Source of the DNA: Paenibacillus gorillae
GTDB lineage: Bacteria > Bacillota > Bacilli > Paenibacillales > Paenibacillaceae
Direction of reading: 5' to 3'
Assembly: GCF_000513275.1 (NCBI RefSeq)
Contig: NZ_CBVJ010000044.1
Location: 1 to 64,000, forward strand
DNA length: 64,000 nucleotides
In this document: one piece after another, positions 36,429-45,134 of the stretch
Layout: each line of letters opens with the position of its first letter
How positions within the stretch are numbered: the stretch's first letter is position 1
Notes under the pieces: generated by a model
What the model was told of the DNA's origin: nothing
The model's database searches: none
Seen by the model: the letters and a program-made list of their open reading frames with translations, nothing else
Position numbers and translations under genes: made by a program

Positions 36429-37619
36429 ATGGAAACGCAAATCGGACAACATACAATTAAACCCGCGGAGCGGATGACGGGATTGCCGACGCAATTTTTC
36501 GCCAAGCTCGTAGCTAAAGCTAATGCCCAAGTCGCGAAAGGCCGCGACGTCATTAATCTGGGCCAAGGCAATCCGGATCAGCCGACTCCCCCGCATATTG
36601 TGGCAAAGCTGCAGGAGGCAGCAACTAATCCGTTATATCATCGCTATCCGCCGTTTAGCGGTTTTCCTTTTCTTAAGGAAGCTGTAGCAAAGCGTTATAA
36701 AGAAGATTACAACGTAGATGTAGATCCGGCGACTGAAGTCGCTATCCTATTCGGGGGTAAAACAGGACTGGTCGAAATTAGCCAATGCCTGCTTAATCCC
36801 GGTGACGTCTGCCTCGTGCCCGATCCCGGCTATCCCGACTACTGGTCTGGTGTCGCATTGGCAGGAGCGGAAATGCGCTTCATGCCGCTGACTGCTGACC
36901 GGGACTTCCTTCCGGATTACAACGCCATAGATGAAGAAACGTTGAACCGGGCTAAGCTGATGTTCATGAATTATCCGAACAACCCGACTGGTGCAGTTGC
37001 TACCCCGGCTTTTTACGAAGAAACGGTTGCTTTCGCCCGCCGGACCGGCGTCGTTGTCGCAAGCGACTTCGCTTACGGCGCAATTGGCTTTGACGGCAAA
37101 CGGCCGATCAGCTTCCTGCAGACACCGGGCGCCAAAGAGGTTGGGGTCGAGTTCTATACGCTGTCTAAGTCGTATAACATGGCTGGCTGGCGAGTAGGCT
37201 TTGCTATCGGAAATCCGCAAATCGTCTCCCTGATCAATTTGATTCAAGATCATTACTATTGCAGCCTGTTCGGCGGTATTCAAGAAGCAGCGGCCGAAGC
37301 ACTTACCGGCCCGCAGCAGTGCGTAACAGAACTCAATGCGACGTACGAAAGCCGACGCGAAGCGCTGTTTGGCGCACTTGACCGTATCGGCTGGAAAGCG
37401 GAGCGCCCAGGCGGCTCCTTCTTCTGCTGGCTTCCGGTTCCGGAAGGCCATACTTCGGAATCCTTCGCTGATCTTGTGCTGCAAGAAGCCGATGTCGTCG
37501 TTGCGCCTGGCGTCGGCTTTGGCACAAATGGCGAAGGTTATGTCCGCCTTGGCCTCTTGACCAGCGAAGAAAGAATCGTCGAAGCCGTCGAGCGGATCGG
37601 CAGGCTTGGACTGTTCTAA
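36429..37619 (+). CDS. mtnE: PLP aminotransferase, likely MtnE
   Basis: The 396-residue fold-type I aminotransferase has the PLP lysine K247 in YTLSKSYNMAGWRVGF, the NYPNNPTGA motif and the C-terminal arginine region YVRLGLL. In methionine salvage MtnE transaminates 4-methylthio-2-oxobutyrate to methionine. That role is inferred from likeness to YkrV and from mtnU and mtnWXB nearby; other amino-acid aminotransferases are possible. ATG 36429 follows a GGAG by 9 nt. No S-box is visible in the 150-bp spacer upstream. Confidence 0.75.
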   Translation: METQIGQHTIKPAERMTGLPTQFFAKLVAKANAQVAKGRDVINLGQGNPDQPTPPHIVAKLQEAATNPLYHRYPPFSGFPFLKEAVAKRYKEDYNVDVDPATEVAILFGGKTGLVEISQCLLNPGDVCLVPDPGYPDYWSGVALAGAEMRFMPLTADRDFLPDYNAIDEETLNRAKLMFMNYPNNPTGAVATPAFYEETVAFARRTGVVVASDFAYGAIGFDGKRPISFLQTPGAKEVGVEFYTLSKSYNMAGWRVGFAIGNPQIVSLINLIQDHYYCSLFGGIQEAAAEALTGPQQCVTELNATYESRREALFGALDRIGWKAERPGGSFFCWLPVPEGHTSESFADLVLQEADVVVAPGVGFGTNGEGYVRLGLLTSEERIVEAVERIGRLGLF

Positions 37620-37714
37620 ACGCCTTGTTTTACTAGTAAATATCGCGTAATTGCTTCATCTGCCTTGCTTTACAGCAATGCCGGATCATGATATGCTATT
37701 CCTTAATTAAACAT

Positions 37715-37980
37715 GTAACGTGATGACGGGAATAGTAAGCTTGAATAGGTCGTGAACAGAGAGTAAATTCCTTAGGCTGCAAGAATTTACCCCGATCGCT
37801 CGCCGAACCAGCCCCTGAACGGTCGGCGATGAGCCGGACAGCGCCTCCTGTTACGAGGCATTAAGCAGGACTGCACATCTATGCCTATCGCAAGCCGATA
37901 GCTGCATAACGGCAGTCAACAAAGGTGGTACCGCGGAAGCACAGGCTTTCGTCCTTTATGGACGAGAGCCTTTTTATTTT
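37715..37980 (+). promoter_or_regulatory. T-box riboswitch upstream of proB
   Basis: The T-box sequence AAAGGTGGTACCGCGG lies at 37921-37936. Upstream are a stem-I distal helix (GTAAATTC/GAATTTAC around CTTAGGCTGCAA) and a well-formed stem III (GACTGC, TATGC and CTATCG with complements, about 37870-37915). A terminator, AGGCTTTCGTCC/GGACGAGAGCCT plus T-run, is at 37943-37980. Uncharged tRNA pairing with the T-box bulge would favour the antiterminator. Proline specificity is inferred from proBAC; a candidate specifier CCA is in GAACCAG at 37805-37811, not proven. Confidence 0.9.
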
Positions 37981-37993
37981 GTCAGGAAATGGG

Positions 37994-39112
37994 ATGAGAC
38001 AGATGATGCCGGAACGAATTGTTGTAAAAATCGGAAGCAGCTCGCTTACTTCCGATGAAGGCGGCTTGAACCGCGAACGTATTGCTTACTTCGCCTCAGA
38101 GCTTGCTGCCCTGCATGCGCGAGGCACAAGCGTCATATTGGTAACGTCCGGCGCCGTAGCCGCTGGCTTCCGTCAGGTCGGGTACCCTGCCAGACCGAAG
38201 GCTGTTCATGAAAAACAAGCTGCCGCAGCAGTCGGTCAAGCGCTCCTGATGCAAGCCTATCAGGAGGCAATGAGTCAATATGGCATCGTTGCCGCGCAAA
38301 TCCTGCTGACGCGCGCGGACTTCTCCAACCGCAAGCGCATCTCTAATGCGTTAATGACGATTGAAGAGCTGCTCCGGCTGCGGACGATACCGATCATCAA
38401 CGAGAACGATACGGTATCCACTCATGAAATTGTGCTGAAGTTTGGCGACAACGACTACTTGTCTTCTCTTGTTGCTGCGATGACCAAAGCCGGCCAGCTC
38501 GTCATGATAACCGACATGGACGGCCTGTACACGGAAGACCCGCGTAAAAATCCGGAGGCCGTCAAGATCGAGCGGGTCGATCAGATCTCCGAGGAGATCA
38601 TGAAGCTGGCCGGAGACTCCGGCTCCTCCGTCGGCACCGGCGGCATGCGCTCCAAGATCGAAGCGGCGAGAATCGCGATGCGCGGCGGCGTACATGCCTT
38701 TATCGGCAAAGTGCAGCAGCCCGGAGATTTGGCGCTTGCCGTTGCAGGAAACGGCAGAGGCACCTACTTCGATACGCAGCTTGACAGCTTGCCGATGAAG
38801 AAGCAATGGCTGGGCTTCCACTCCATGCCGAAGGGTAAAATCATCGTCGACAACGGCGCTGAGCACGCGCTTCTAAGCGGCGGCAAAAGCCTCCTCCCTG
38901 CCGGCATCCGCGACATTGAAGGAGAGTTCCACCCCGGTGATGTAGTCGAGGTGGTTGGCGAAAGCGGCGAGACGATCGGACGCGGCGTCGTCAGCTATGC
39001 GGCTTGGCAAGTGCAAGCGGCTGCTGGACTAAGCACCGAGGAAGTACGGCGCCGGGTGGATGTCGCCCGCATCGAGGTCATCCACCGGGATGAATGGATT
39101 TCATTGCGATAG
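37994..39112 (+). CDS. proB: Glutamate 5-kinase
   Basis: ProB phosphorylates glutamate in the first step of proline synthesis and is usually feedback-inhibited by proline. The 372-residue protein has the amino-acid kinase domain (RIVVKIGSSSLTSD, VTSGAVAAGF, ENDTVSTHEI, FGDNDYLSSLVA, GTGGMRSKIEAARIA) and a C-terminal PUA domain. ATG 37994 has AGGAA 6 nt upstream and starts 14 nt after the T-box terminator; a longer frame runs back through the terminator. It is the first gene of proBAC-mtnWXB. Confidence 0.95.
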   Translation: MRQMMPERIVVKIGSSSLTSDEGGLNRERIAYFASELAALHARGTSVILVTSGAVAAGFRQVGYPARPKAVHEKQAAAAVGQALLMQAYQEAMSQYGIVAAQILLTRADFSNRKRISNALMTIEELLRLRTIPIINENDTVSTHEIVLKFGDNDYLSSLVAAMTKAGQLVMITDMDGLYTEDPRKNPEAVKIERVDQISEEIMKLAGDSGSSVGTGGMRSKIEAARIAMRGGVHAFIGKVQQPGDLALAVAGNGRGTYFDTQLDSLPMKKQWLGFHSMPKGKIIVDNGAEHALLSGGKSLLPAGIRDIEGEFHPGDVVEVVGESGETIGRGVVSYAAWQVQAAAGLSTEEVRRRVDVARIEVIHRDEWISLR

Positions 39113-39160
39113 TTATTATGAATACTTACGAATTCAACATAAAGAGCGGAGGTTTTCGAT

Positions 39161-40411
39161 ATGATAAGCGAAGTTAGACAAAAAGCGACGTTAGCCCAGA
39201 ATGCAACAGGACTCATGAACAAAGCAACCACCGAACAGAAAAATGCAGCGCTGAACGCAATGGCTGATGCTCTAGTAGCGAATCAGGCGTCCATCATCGA
39301 GGCAAACGGCTTGGACCTTCAAAGAGGACGGGAGCAAGGCACAAGCTCCTCCCTGCTTGACCGTCTTTCCTTGAATGAACAGCGGGTAGCCGCTATTGCA
39401 GAGGGATTGCGGGAAGTGGTGGAGCTGCCAGATCCAGTCGGAGAGCTGTTGGAGCAATTTGACCGTCCAAACGGTTTGCGCGTGGAGAAAAAAAGAGTAC
39501 CGCTCGGCGTTATCGGCATGATCTATGAGGCTCGCCCTAACGTTACGGTAGACGCAGTTGGCCTATGTCTCAAAACCGGCAACACCGTTGTACTTCGCGG
39601 CGGCTCGGCAGCACTGGAATCCAATCGTGAAATTGTAAGAGTGCTGCGTGAAGCTTTGACTCAGACGGCCCTCCCATCTGACGCGATTCAATTAATTGAG
39701 GATTCCGACCGCGCTTCAGTCAATGAGATGCTGAAGCTCAACGGCTTGCTTGACGTCGTTATTCCACGCGGCGGCGCTTCGCTGATCCGCAATGTGGTCG
39801 ACAATGCAACGGTTCCTGTCATCGAGACGGGTGCGGGCATCTGCCACACCTACGCCGACAGCAGCGCCGACTATGGAATGACAGCTAATATCGCATACAA
39901 CGCTAAGGTGCAGCGCCCTTCTGTCTGCAACTCCATGGAGACGCTTATCCTTCATGAAGCATTTGCCGAGCGCCACCTCGTTCAGCTTGCCGATAAATTT
40001 ACGGCAGCTAACGTCGAACTCCGGGGCTGTGACCGGACGCTAAAGCTGCTTCCACAGGCAGTACTGGCTACCGAGCAGGATTACGCGACCGAATACAGCG
40101 ACTATATTATGAATATTCGAATCGTCTCGAATCTGGACGAAGCTCTGGATCATATCCGTAAGTACGGGACGAAGCACTCGGAATGTATCGTGACGGAAGA
40201 TGTGAAAAATGCTGAACGCTTTCTGGAGGAAGTAGATGCGGCAGCGGTCTATCACAACGCCTCCACCCGCTTCACGGACGGATTTGAATTCGGCTTCGGC
40301 GCAGAGATCGGCATCAGTACGCAAAAGCTTCATGCACGGGGTCCAATGGGACTGCCTGCCCTTACTTCAACTAAATACCGCATTTACGGCAACGGACAAA
40401 TACGCGGTTAA
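39161..40411 (+). CDS. proA: Gamma-glutamyl phosphate reductase
   Basis: ProA reduces gamma-glutamyl phosphate to glutamate semialdehyde with NADPH. The 416-residue protein is an aldehyde-dehydrogenase-fold enzyme with VPLGVIGMIYEARPNVTVDA, LRGGSAALESN, VIPRGGASLI and the catalytic cysteine in QRPSVCNSMETL. A GGAGG lies before ATG. It follows proB by 48 bp without a terminator. Confidence 0.95.
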   Translation: MISEVRQKATLAQNATGLMNKATTEQKNAALNAMADALVANQASIIEANGLDLQRGREQGTSSSLLDRLSLNEQRVAAIAEGLREVVELPDPVGELLEQFDRPNGLRVEKKRVPLGVIGMIYEARPNVTVDAVGLCLKTGNTVVLRGGSAALESNREIVRVLREALTQTALPSDAIQLIEDSDRASVNEMLKLNGLLDVVIPRGGASLIRNVVDNATVPVIETGAGICHTYADSSADYGMTANIAYNAKVQRPSVCNSMETLILHEAFAERHLVQLADKFTAANVELRGCDRTLKLLPQAVLATEQDYATEYSDYIMNIRIVSNLDEALDHIRKYGTKHSECIVTEDVKNAERFLEEVDAAAVYHNASTRFTDGFEFGFGAEIGISTQKLHARGPMGLPALTSTKYRIYGNGQIRG

Positions 40412-40463
40412 CCTGATGCGGACATGACATACACACCTGAATAATCAGATGGAGGTTGCCACC

Positions 40464-41345
40464 ATGGCAGAATCAGCAACAAACGGCGCAGCGGCTGCGA
40501 TCCAGTCGCTGCAGCTCAGCTTCTATGGAGCCGGCTCGATGGCCGAGGCCATTATGCGCGGCATTTTGAATCAAAACTTAACTTCGCCTTCCCAAATCTC
40601 GATGCTTAACCGTTCCAACACCGAAAGATTGCGCGAGCTGTCGCAGCGTTACGGCATCGCAACGACGCTGGAAGGTTCGACGAACGAAAACTATTTGCAG
40701 CAAGCAGACGTTATCTTTCTGGCGATGAAGCCTAAGGACGCTGTCGCAGCTATCGAAGGAATCCGCCCTTACGTCAACGAGAAACAGCTTATCGTTTCCG
40801 TTATTGCCGGCATATCGATCACATCGATTGAAAAGCTGCTCGGCGGGCAAATTCCGATCGTCCGCACCATGCCGAATACATCCAGCACTATCGGCCTTGG
40901 CGCGACTGGAATCAGCTTCTCCAGCACTGTATCTGAAGAACAGCGCCAGCTCGCGGAAACGATTTTCCAATCGGTTGGCATTACTGCTGTTGTTGAAGAG
41001 CCGCTGCAAGATTCGATTACAGGCGTGTCAGGCAGCGGTCCGGCTTATGTCTATTACTTCATGGAAGCTATGCTCGCTGCTGCTGAGAAGCTTGGACTCG
41101 CGCCGGAAGCCGCTAAAGATCTGGTTATACAAACGGTGCTTGGCGCCGCTGAGATGGTCCGGACGACTGGCGAGGAGCCAGCGGAGCTGAGACGCAAAGT
41201 AACGTCGCCTAACGGCACGACGCAAGCCGCCATTGAGACGATGGCTGCCGGCCAATTAGCCGAGACAATCATTAAAGGCATGCTCCGCTCTTCAGAACGC
41301 GCTGCAGAATTGGGTGCTGAAATCGAAAGGAGCATCATGAAATGA
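40464..41345 (+). CDS. proC: Pyrroline-5-carboxylate reductase
   Basis: ProC performs the last step of proline synthesis, reducing pyrroline-5-carboxylate with NAD(P)H. The 293-residue protein has an N-terminal Rossmann fold (LSFYGAGSMAEAIMRG) and the conserved C-terminal signature DSITGVSGSGPAYVYYFMEA and RRKVTSPNGTTQAAIE. ATG 40464 is used because GGAGG lies 8 nt upstream, overlapping an earlier ATG at 40449. Its stop overlaps the mtnW start by 4 bp (ATGA), coupling the two genes. Confidence 0.95.
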   Translation: MAESATNGAAAAIQSLQLSFYGAGSMAEAIMRGILNQNLTSPSQISMLNRSNTERLRELSQRYGIATTLEGSTNENYLQQADVIFLAMKPKDAVAAIEGIRPYVNEKQLIVSVIAGISITSIEKLLGGQIPIVRTMPNTSSTIGLGATGISFSSTVSEEQRQLAETIFQSVGITAVVEEPLQDSITGVSGSGPAYVYYFMEAMLAAAEKLGLAPEAAKDLVIQTVLGAAEMVRTTGEEPAELRRKVTSPNGTTQAAIETMAAGQLAETIIKGMLRSSERAAELGAEIERSIMK

Positions 41346-42568
41346 GTATGAGTCAAGTATGTATCGCGACTTACCGAAGCTTTGATGACAAAGCGGATTT
41401 TCATAAAAAAGCGCAATCCATTGCCGTTGGCCTGACGGTAGGCAGCTGGACGGATTTACCGGAAGCCCGCAAAGCGGAAATGGAAAAACACTTGGGCAAA
41501 GTGCTGTCGGTCGATGTTCATGAACCAGCCGGCGGTGAACGTTATGCCGACATTCGCATCGCCTACCCTGACATTAACTTCAGCCGCGATATCCCTGCGC
41601 TGCTCGTTACGATCTTCGGCAAGCTTTCCATGGACGGCAAGATTAAGCTGATCGATCTGGACGTATCGGAGCAATTTCAATCGGCATTCCCGGGCCCGGC
41701 CTACGGCTTGCAAGGTGTCCGTGATTTGCTTAGTGTACATGACCGCCCGCTGCTGATGAGTATTTTCAAATCGGTAGTCGGCCATGATCTGGCCAATCTG
41801 GAGGATCAGTTCTTCAAACAGGCTCTCGGCGGCGTCGATTTGATCAAGGACGATGAAATTTTGTTCGAAAATCCGCTGACCCCGCTGGAGAAACGCGTTG
41901 AAGTCTGTATGGCAGCTGCACAGCGCGCGCAGCAGGAAACAGGACAAAAGCTTCTCTATGCCGTAAACCTTACGGGGCCAACCTCACAGCTCGCGGACAA
42001 TGCCCGCAAAGCGATCAATGCAGGCGCCAACGCCTTGTTGTTCAACGTGCTGGCCTACGGCTATGATGTATTGCATGAGCTGAGCAAAGACAGCTCTATC
42101 AACGTTCCGATCGCCGCGCATCCGGCTATGGCAGGCGCCTTCTACCCATCGCCGCATTACGGCATCGGTGCGTCGGTGCTGCTTGGCAAGCTGATGCGCC
42201 TAGCAGGCGCTGATCTCGTTCTCTTCCCTTCCCCTTACGGCTCGGTTGTAATGCCGAAGGAAGAGAATCTTGCAGTCAAGGATGCACTGCTCGCACCGTC
42301 GGACAAGCTGCGCACAAGCTTCCCTGTTCCGTCGGCAGGCATTCATCCGGGGCTCGTTCCGCTTATTTTACGCGACTTCGGCACCGACGTTGTCGTAAAC
42401 GCTGGCGGCGGCATTCACGGCCATCCGATGGGCACAGCAGCCGGCGGTCAAGCGTTCCGCATCGCGATCGACGCTTCGCTTAACGGTACGCCGCTGCGCG
42501 AGGCAGCGGCAAAGCCGGGCAATGAGCCGCTGCAGGCGGCAATTGACGCATGGGGAGTAAAAGAATAA
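41342..42568 (+). CDS. mtnW: 2,3-diketo-5-methylthiopentyl-1-phosphate enolase (RuBisCO-like)
   Basis: MtnW enolises diketomethylthiopentyl phosphate in methionine salvage. The 408-residue protein is a form-IV RuBisCO-like protein: FPGPAYGLQGVRDLL, the metal-binding and carbamylation motif GGVDLIKDDE, and the phosphate-binding loops AHPAMAGAF and VVNAGGGIHGHPMGTAAGG. AAGGAG lies 9 nt upstream, inside proC. Position downstream of proBAC means it should be transcribed from the T-box leader unless an internal promoter exists. Confidence 0.9.
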   Translation: MSMSQVCIATYRSFDDKADFHKKAQSIAVGLTVGSWTDLPEARKAEMEKHLGKVLSVDVHEPAGGERYADIRIAYPDINFSRDIPALLVTIFGKLSMDGKIKLIDLDVSEQFQSAFPGPAYGLQGVRDLLSVHDRPLLMSIFKSVVGHDLANLEDQFFKQALGGVDLIKDDEILFENPLTPLEKRVEVCMAAAQRAQQETGQKLLYAVNLTGPTSQLADNARKAINAGANALLFNVLAYGYDVLHELSKDSSINVPIAAHPAMAGAFYPSPHYGIGASVLLGKLMRLAGADLVLFPSPYGSVVMPKEENLAVKDALLAPSDKLRTSFPVPSAGIHPGLVPLILRDFGTDVVVNAGGGIHGHPMGTAAGGQAFRIAIDASLNGTPLREAAAKPGNEPLQAAIDAWGVKE

Positions 42569-43227
42569 TGACAGCAACCAAGAAACGCATCATCTTCTGC
42601 GACTTTGACGGTACCATTACGGTGAACGACAATATCATAGCTATCATCCGCCACTTCAACCCGCCGGGCTGGGAAGCGATCGCTACTAAAGTCATTGGTC
42701 AAGAAATTTCCATCCGCGACGGAGTCGGGCAAATGTTCCGGCTGCTGCCCTCTTCGATGCAGAAGGAAGTTGTGGAATTCGGCATTACGAATGCCAAAAT
42801 CCGCGAAGGCTTCGCTGATCTGCTGGCTTACTGCAAAGAAGCGGATATCGAGTTTTATGTGACCAGCGGCGGCATCGAGTTTTTCGTCTATCCGATTCTG
42901 GAGCCGTTTGGCATTCCACAGGATCATATCTATTGCAATGGCAGCGACTTCAGCGGCGAGCACATCGAAATTACATGGCCGCATCCTTGCGACGGCAACT
43001 GTACCAATGATTGCGGCATGTGCAAGACGACGATCATGCGCCGTTTCCCGGATAGCGATTACGAGCGAATTCTCATCGGAGACAGCGTTACCGATTTTGA
43101 AGGAGCAAAGCTGGCAGATACGGTATTCTCCCGTTCTATTCTGACTGAGAAATGCCGTGAGCTTGGCTTGCCGCACTTCGAATTTCAAGATTTTCATGAC
43201 GTGATTAAGCAGTTGAAGCAAGCCTAG
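42568..43227 (+). CDS. mtnX: 2-hydroxy-3-keto-5-methylthiopentenyl-1-phosphate phosphatase
   Basis: MtnX is the HAD-type phosphatase that follows MtnW in methionine salvage. The 219-residue protein shows motif I FCDFDGTITVND (nucleophile and acid Asp), motif II YVTSGG, and motif IV IGDSVTDFEGA, plus a Cys-rich insert (CDGNCTNDCGMCK) that may bind metal. TAATG links it to mtnW with a one-base overlap. Confidence 0.9.
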   Translation: MTATKKRIIFCDFDGTITVNDNIIAIIRHFNPPGWEAIATKVIGQEISIRDGVGQMFRLLPSSMQKEVVEFGITNAKIREGFADLLAYCKEADIEFYVTSGGIEFFVYPILEPFGIPQDHIYCNGSDFSGEHIEITWPHPCDGNCTNDCGMCKTTIMRRFPDSDYERILIGDSVTDFEGAKLADTVFSRSILTEKCRELGLPHFEFQDFHDVIKQLKQA

Positions 43228-43296
43228 CATTCTGCCTCTCTGCAGCGGAGAGGCATACACATAGAGTTGGATTTCAGGAAGGACGGTCATTCTAAC

Positions 43297-43947
43297 ATGG
43301 CTTATCAGAACGTAACTTTGGAACAGAAGCAACAAGCATTCGCGGAGCTGCGCGACGTGAAGGGACTATTCGCTTCACGCGGCTGGTTTCCGGGTACAAG
43401 CGGCAATCTCTCCGTTCGAGTCGGCGACTTTGCGGCTGATGATTTTCAATTCGCTGTAACCGCCAGCGGCAAGGACAAAACCGTCCATACGCCAGAGGAT
43501 TATTTGATCGTTGATCAAAACGGCAAGCCGGTCGAAGCGACGATTCTGCGCCCTTCGGCTGAAACCCTTATTCATACAGAAATTTACCGTTTGACGGGTG
43601 CAGGAGCTATTTTCCACATTCATTCCGTCTATAATAGCATCGTCTCCGAATGGTTCTGGGACCGCAAAGCGGTTCCGGTCAAAGCGGTAGAGCTGATTAA
43701 AGGGTTGAATATCTGGGAAGAAGACGCTGAAATCGACATTCCGATCGTTTCCAACTTCGCAGAAATTCCGCGAATCGTTCCGGAAGTGACGGAGCGTCTC
43801 AATGCGAAGATTCCCGGCATTCTGCTCCGCAACCACGGTATCTATGCTTGGGGCGCCAATGCGTTCGAAGCAAAACGCCACTTGGAATCTTTCGAGTTCC
43901 TCTTTGAATACGTATACCGCCTAGAGCTTCTTAAAGGCAATAAATAA
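43297..43947 (+). CDS. mtnB: Methylthioribulose-1-phosphate dehydratase
   Basis: MtnB dehydrates methylthioribulose-1-phosphate to the diketone used by MtnW. The 216-residue class-II aldolase-fold protein shows GWFPGTSGNLSVRVGD, the zinc histidines in IFHIHSVYNSIV, and a further His in LLRNHGIYAWG. AGGAAGG lies before ATG 43297. It is the last gene before a strong terminator. mtnA, mtnK and mtnD are absent from the window. Confidence 0.9.
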   Translation: MAYQNVTLEQKQQAFAELRDVKGLFASRGWFPGTSGNLSVRVGDFAADDFQFAVTASGKDKTVHTPEDYLIVDQNGKPVEATILRPSAETLIHTEIYRLTGAGAIFHIHSVYNSIVSEWFWDRKAVPVKAVELIKGLNIWEEDAEIDIPIVSNFAEIPRIVPEVTERLNAKIPGILLRNHGIYAWGANAFEAKRHLESFEFLFEYVYRLELLKGNK

Positions 43948-43997
43948 AACGACTCGGCCCCTATCGCATTCCTGCGTTAGGGGCCGAGTTCGTTCTT
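43948..43997 (+). terminator. Terminator of the proBAC-mtnWXB operon
   Basis: ACTCGGCCCCTA and TAGGGGCCGAGT form a 12-bp stem followed by TCGTTCTTT. Confidence 0.85.
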
Positions 43998-44035
43998 TGC
44001 ACGGCAGTGCTCCCTCCAATCAAAACATTCAACCA

Positions 44036-44066
44036 TTGACCTTGACGCTGCGTTAATGTATATAGT
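44036..44066 (+). promoter_or_regulatory. MerR-type promoter with 19-bp spacer
   Basis: TTGACC (44036-44041) and TATAGT (44061-44066) are 19 bp apart, the long spacer typical of MerR-activated promoters. The spacer holds the dyad TTGACGC-T-GCGTTAA (44042-44056, one mismatch), a fitting operator. It lies 28 bp before the MerR gene, so autoregulation is likely. Confidence 0.7.
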
Positions 44067-44093
44067 GAAGGAAAGAAAAGGCGGTGAGCTGGA

Positions 44094-45080
44094 ATGAAAG
44101 TACATGTAGCGGCCAAACAGCTTGGCGTCACGCCTCGCGCATTGCGCTTTTACGAAGAAAAAGGGCTGCTGAAGCCGAGAAAAGAAGAAGAAAACGGCTA
44201 CCGCGACTATAGCGAGGACAATATCAATCAGCTGCGCTGGATCATTGCACTGCGGGAGCTGGGTCTTCCCGTTACAGCCATCGGCAAAGTGCTCGAAGCC
44301 TTGGCTCTGGACGTCGAACAGACTGATCCGGCTGGCAGTGACAACTTTATTCGCCAAGCCGATGAGGTGCGGGCCGAGCTGTATGCCGAATGGATCGAGC
44401 AAGGACGGCGGCTGCAAGCGCTCGACAGATCGATAGCGGTCTGGCGTTCACAGCAGTCCGCCCCAGATCTTGAGGCAGCTGAATCAAGCACGCTGCAGCT
44501 CAAACAATCCCGAATCGAGCGGATGACCTGGAGCGACCGGTGGCATTATGATGAGCTGGCTCTTGTTCATGGCCAAGACGCTCCTCTCGCAGCGCTGGCC
44601 AGTGAGCTTACTCTAAAGCAATACGAAAACGCGCTGCTCCAAATTGTCGAATGGCTCGATCCCAGGCCGCAGGAGTCAGGTTTGGAGCTGGGGGCGGGAA
44701 CTGGCAACCTGACAGCGCTCCTAATCGCTCAGGGAGCTGTTGTGACGGCTATAGAGCAATCACAGGAAATGCTCGCCGTGCTGCGCGCACGGCTTCCAGC
44801 AGCAGAGCCTCGTCTTGGCAATCTGCTCACGCTGCCGGTCTCTGGTCCCTCTTACCGCTTCATCGCCTCCAGCTTCGCTTTCCGCCATCTGGAGCCTAAT
44901 CAGCTGCTTCTTGCCCTAATAGAAGCCGACCGCGTTCTGCTGCCCGCAGGGAGACTCGCCATAGCCGACCGCCACGATACAGTCTCCCCGCTTCGACGCT
45001 GGCTGGAAGAGCATAACTACTCCATCGTTACCGAAATATTGGATGGCGGCCTTATGCTGTTATACGCAGTAAAACCCTAG
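44094..45080 (+). CDS. MerR regulator fused to a SAM methyltransferase domain
   Basis: The 328-residue protein begins with a MerR winged helix (residues 1-70: KVHVAAKQLGVTPRALRFYE, YRDYSEDNINQLRWI) and a coiled-coil segment. From about residue 195 it carries a class I methyltransferase-like domain with the SAM loop GLELGAGTGNLTALLIAQG and VVTAIEQSQEML. Motifs after strand 4 resemble ubiE-type enzymes. The second domain may act as a SAM or ligand sensor, or as a true enzyme; sequence alone does not decide. Confidence 0.8.
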   Translation: MKVHVAAKQLGVTPRALRFYEEKGLLKPRKEEENGYRDYSEDNINQLRWIIALRELGLPVTAIGKVLEALALDVEQTDPAGSDNFIRQADEVRAELYAEWIEQGRRLQALDRSIAVWRSQQSAPDLEAAESSTLQLKQSRIERMTWSDRWHYDELALVHGQDAPLAALASELTLKQYENALLQIVEWLDPRPQESGLELGAGTGNLTALLIAQGAVVTAIEQSQEMLAVLRARLPAAEPRLGNLLTLPVSGPSYRFIASSFAFRHLEPNQLLLALIEADRVLLPAGRLAIADRHDTVSPLRRWLEEHNYSIVTEILDGGLMLLYAVKP

Positions 45081-45105
45081 CCAATAGGCCAGGGCTTTAC
45101 TGCAG
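45068..45105. terminator. Bidirectional terminator between merR-MT and dnaD
   Basis: GCAGTAAAACCCTAGCC-AATA-GGCCAGGGCTTTACTGC forms a 17-bp stem with a C-A and a G-T imperfection, overlapping the stop of the plus-strand gene. Confidence 0.65.
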
Positions 45106-45134
45106 TGTTACTATTATACTTGTGTTGATTATTA

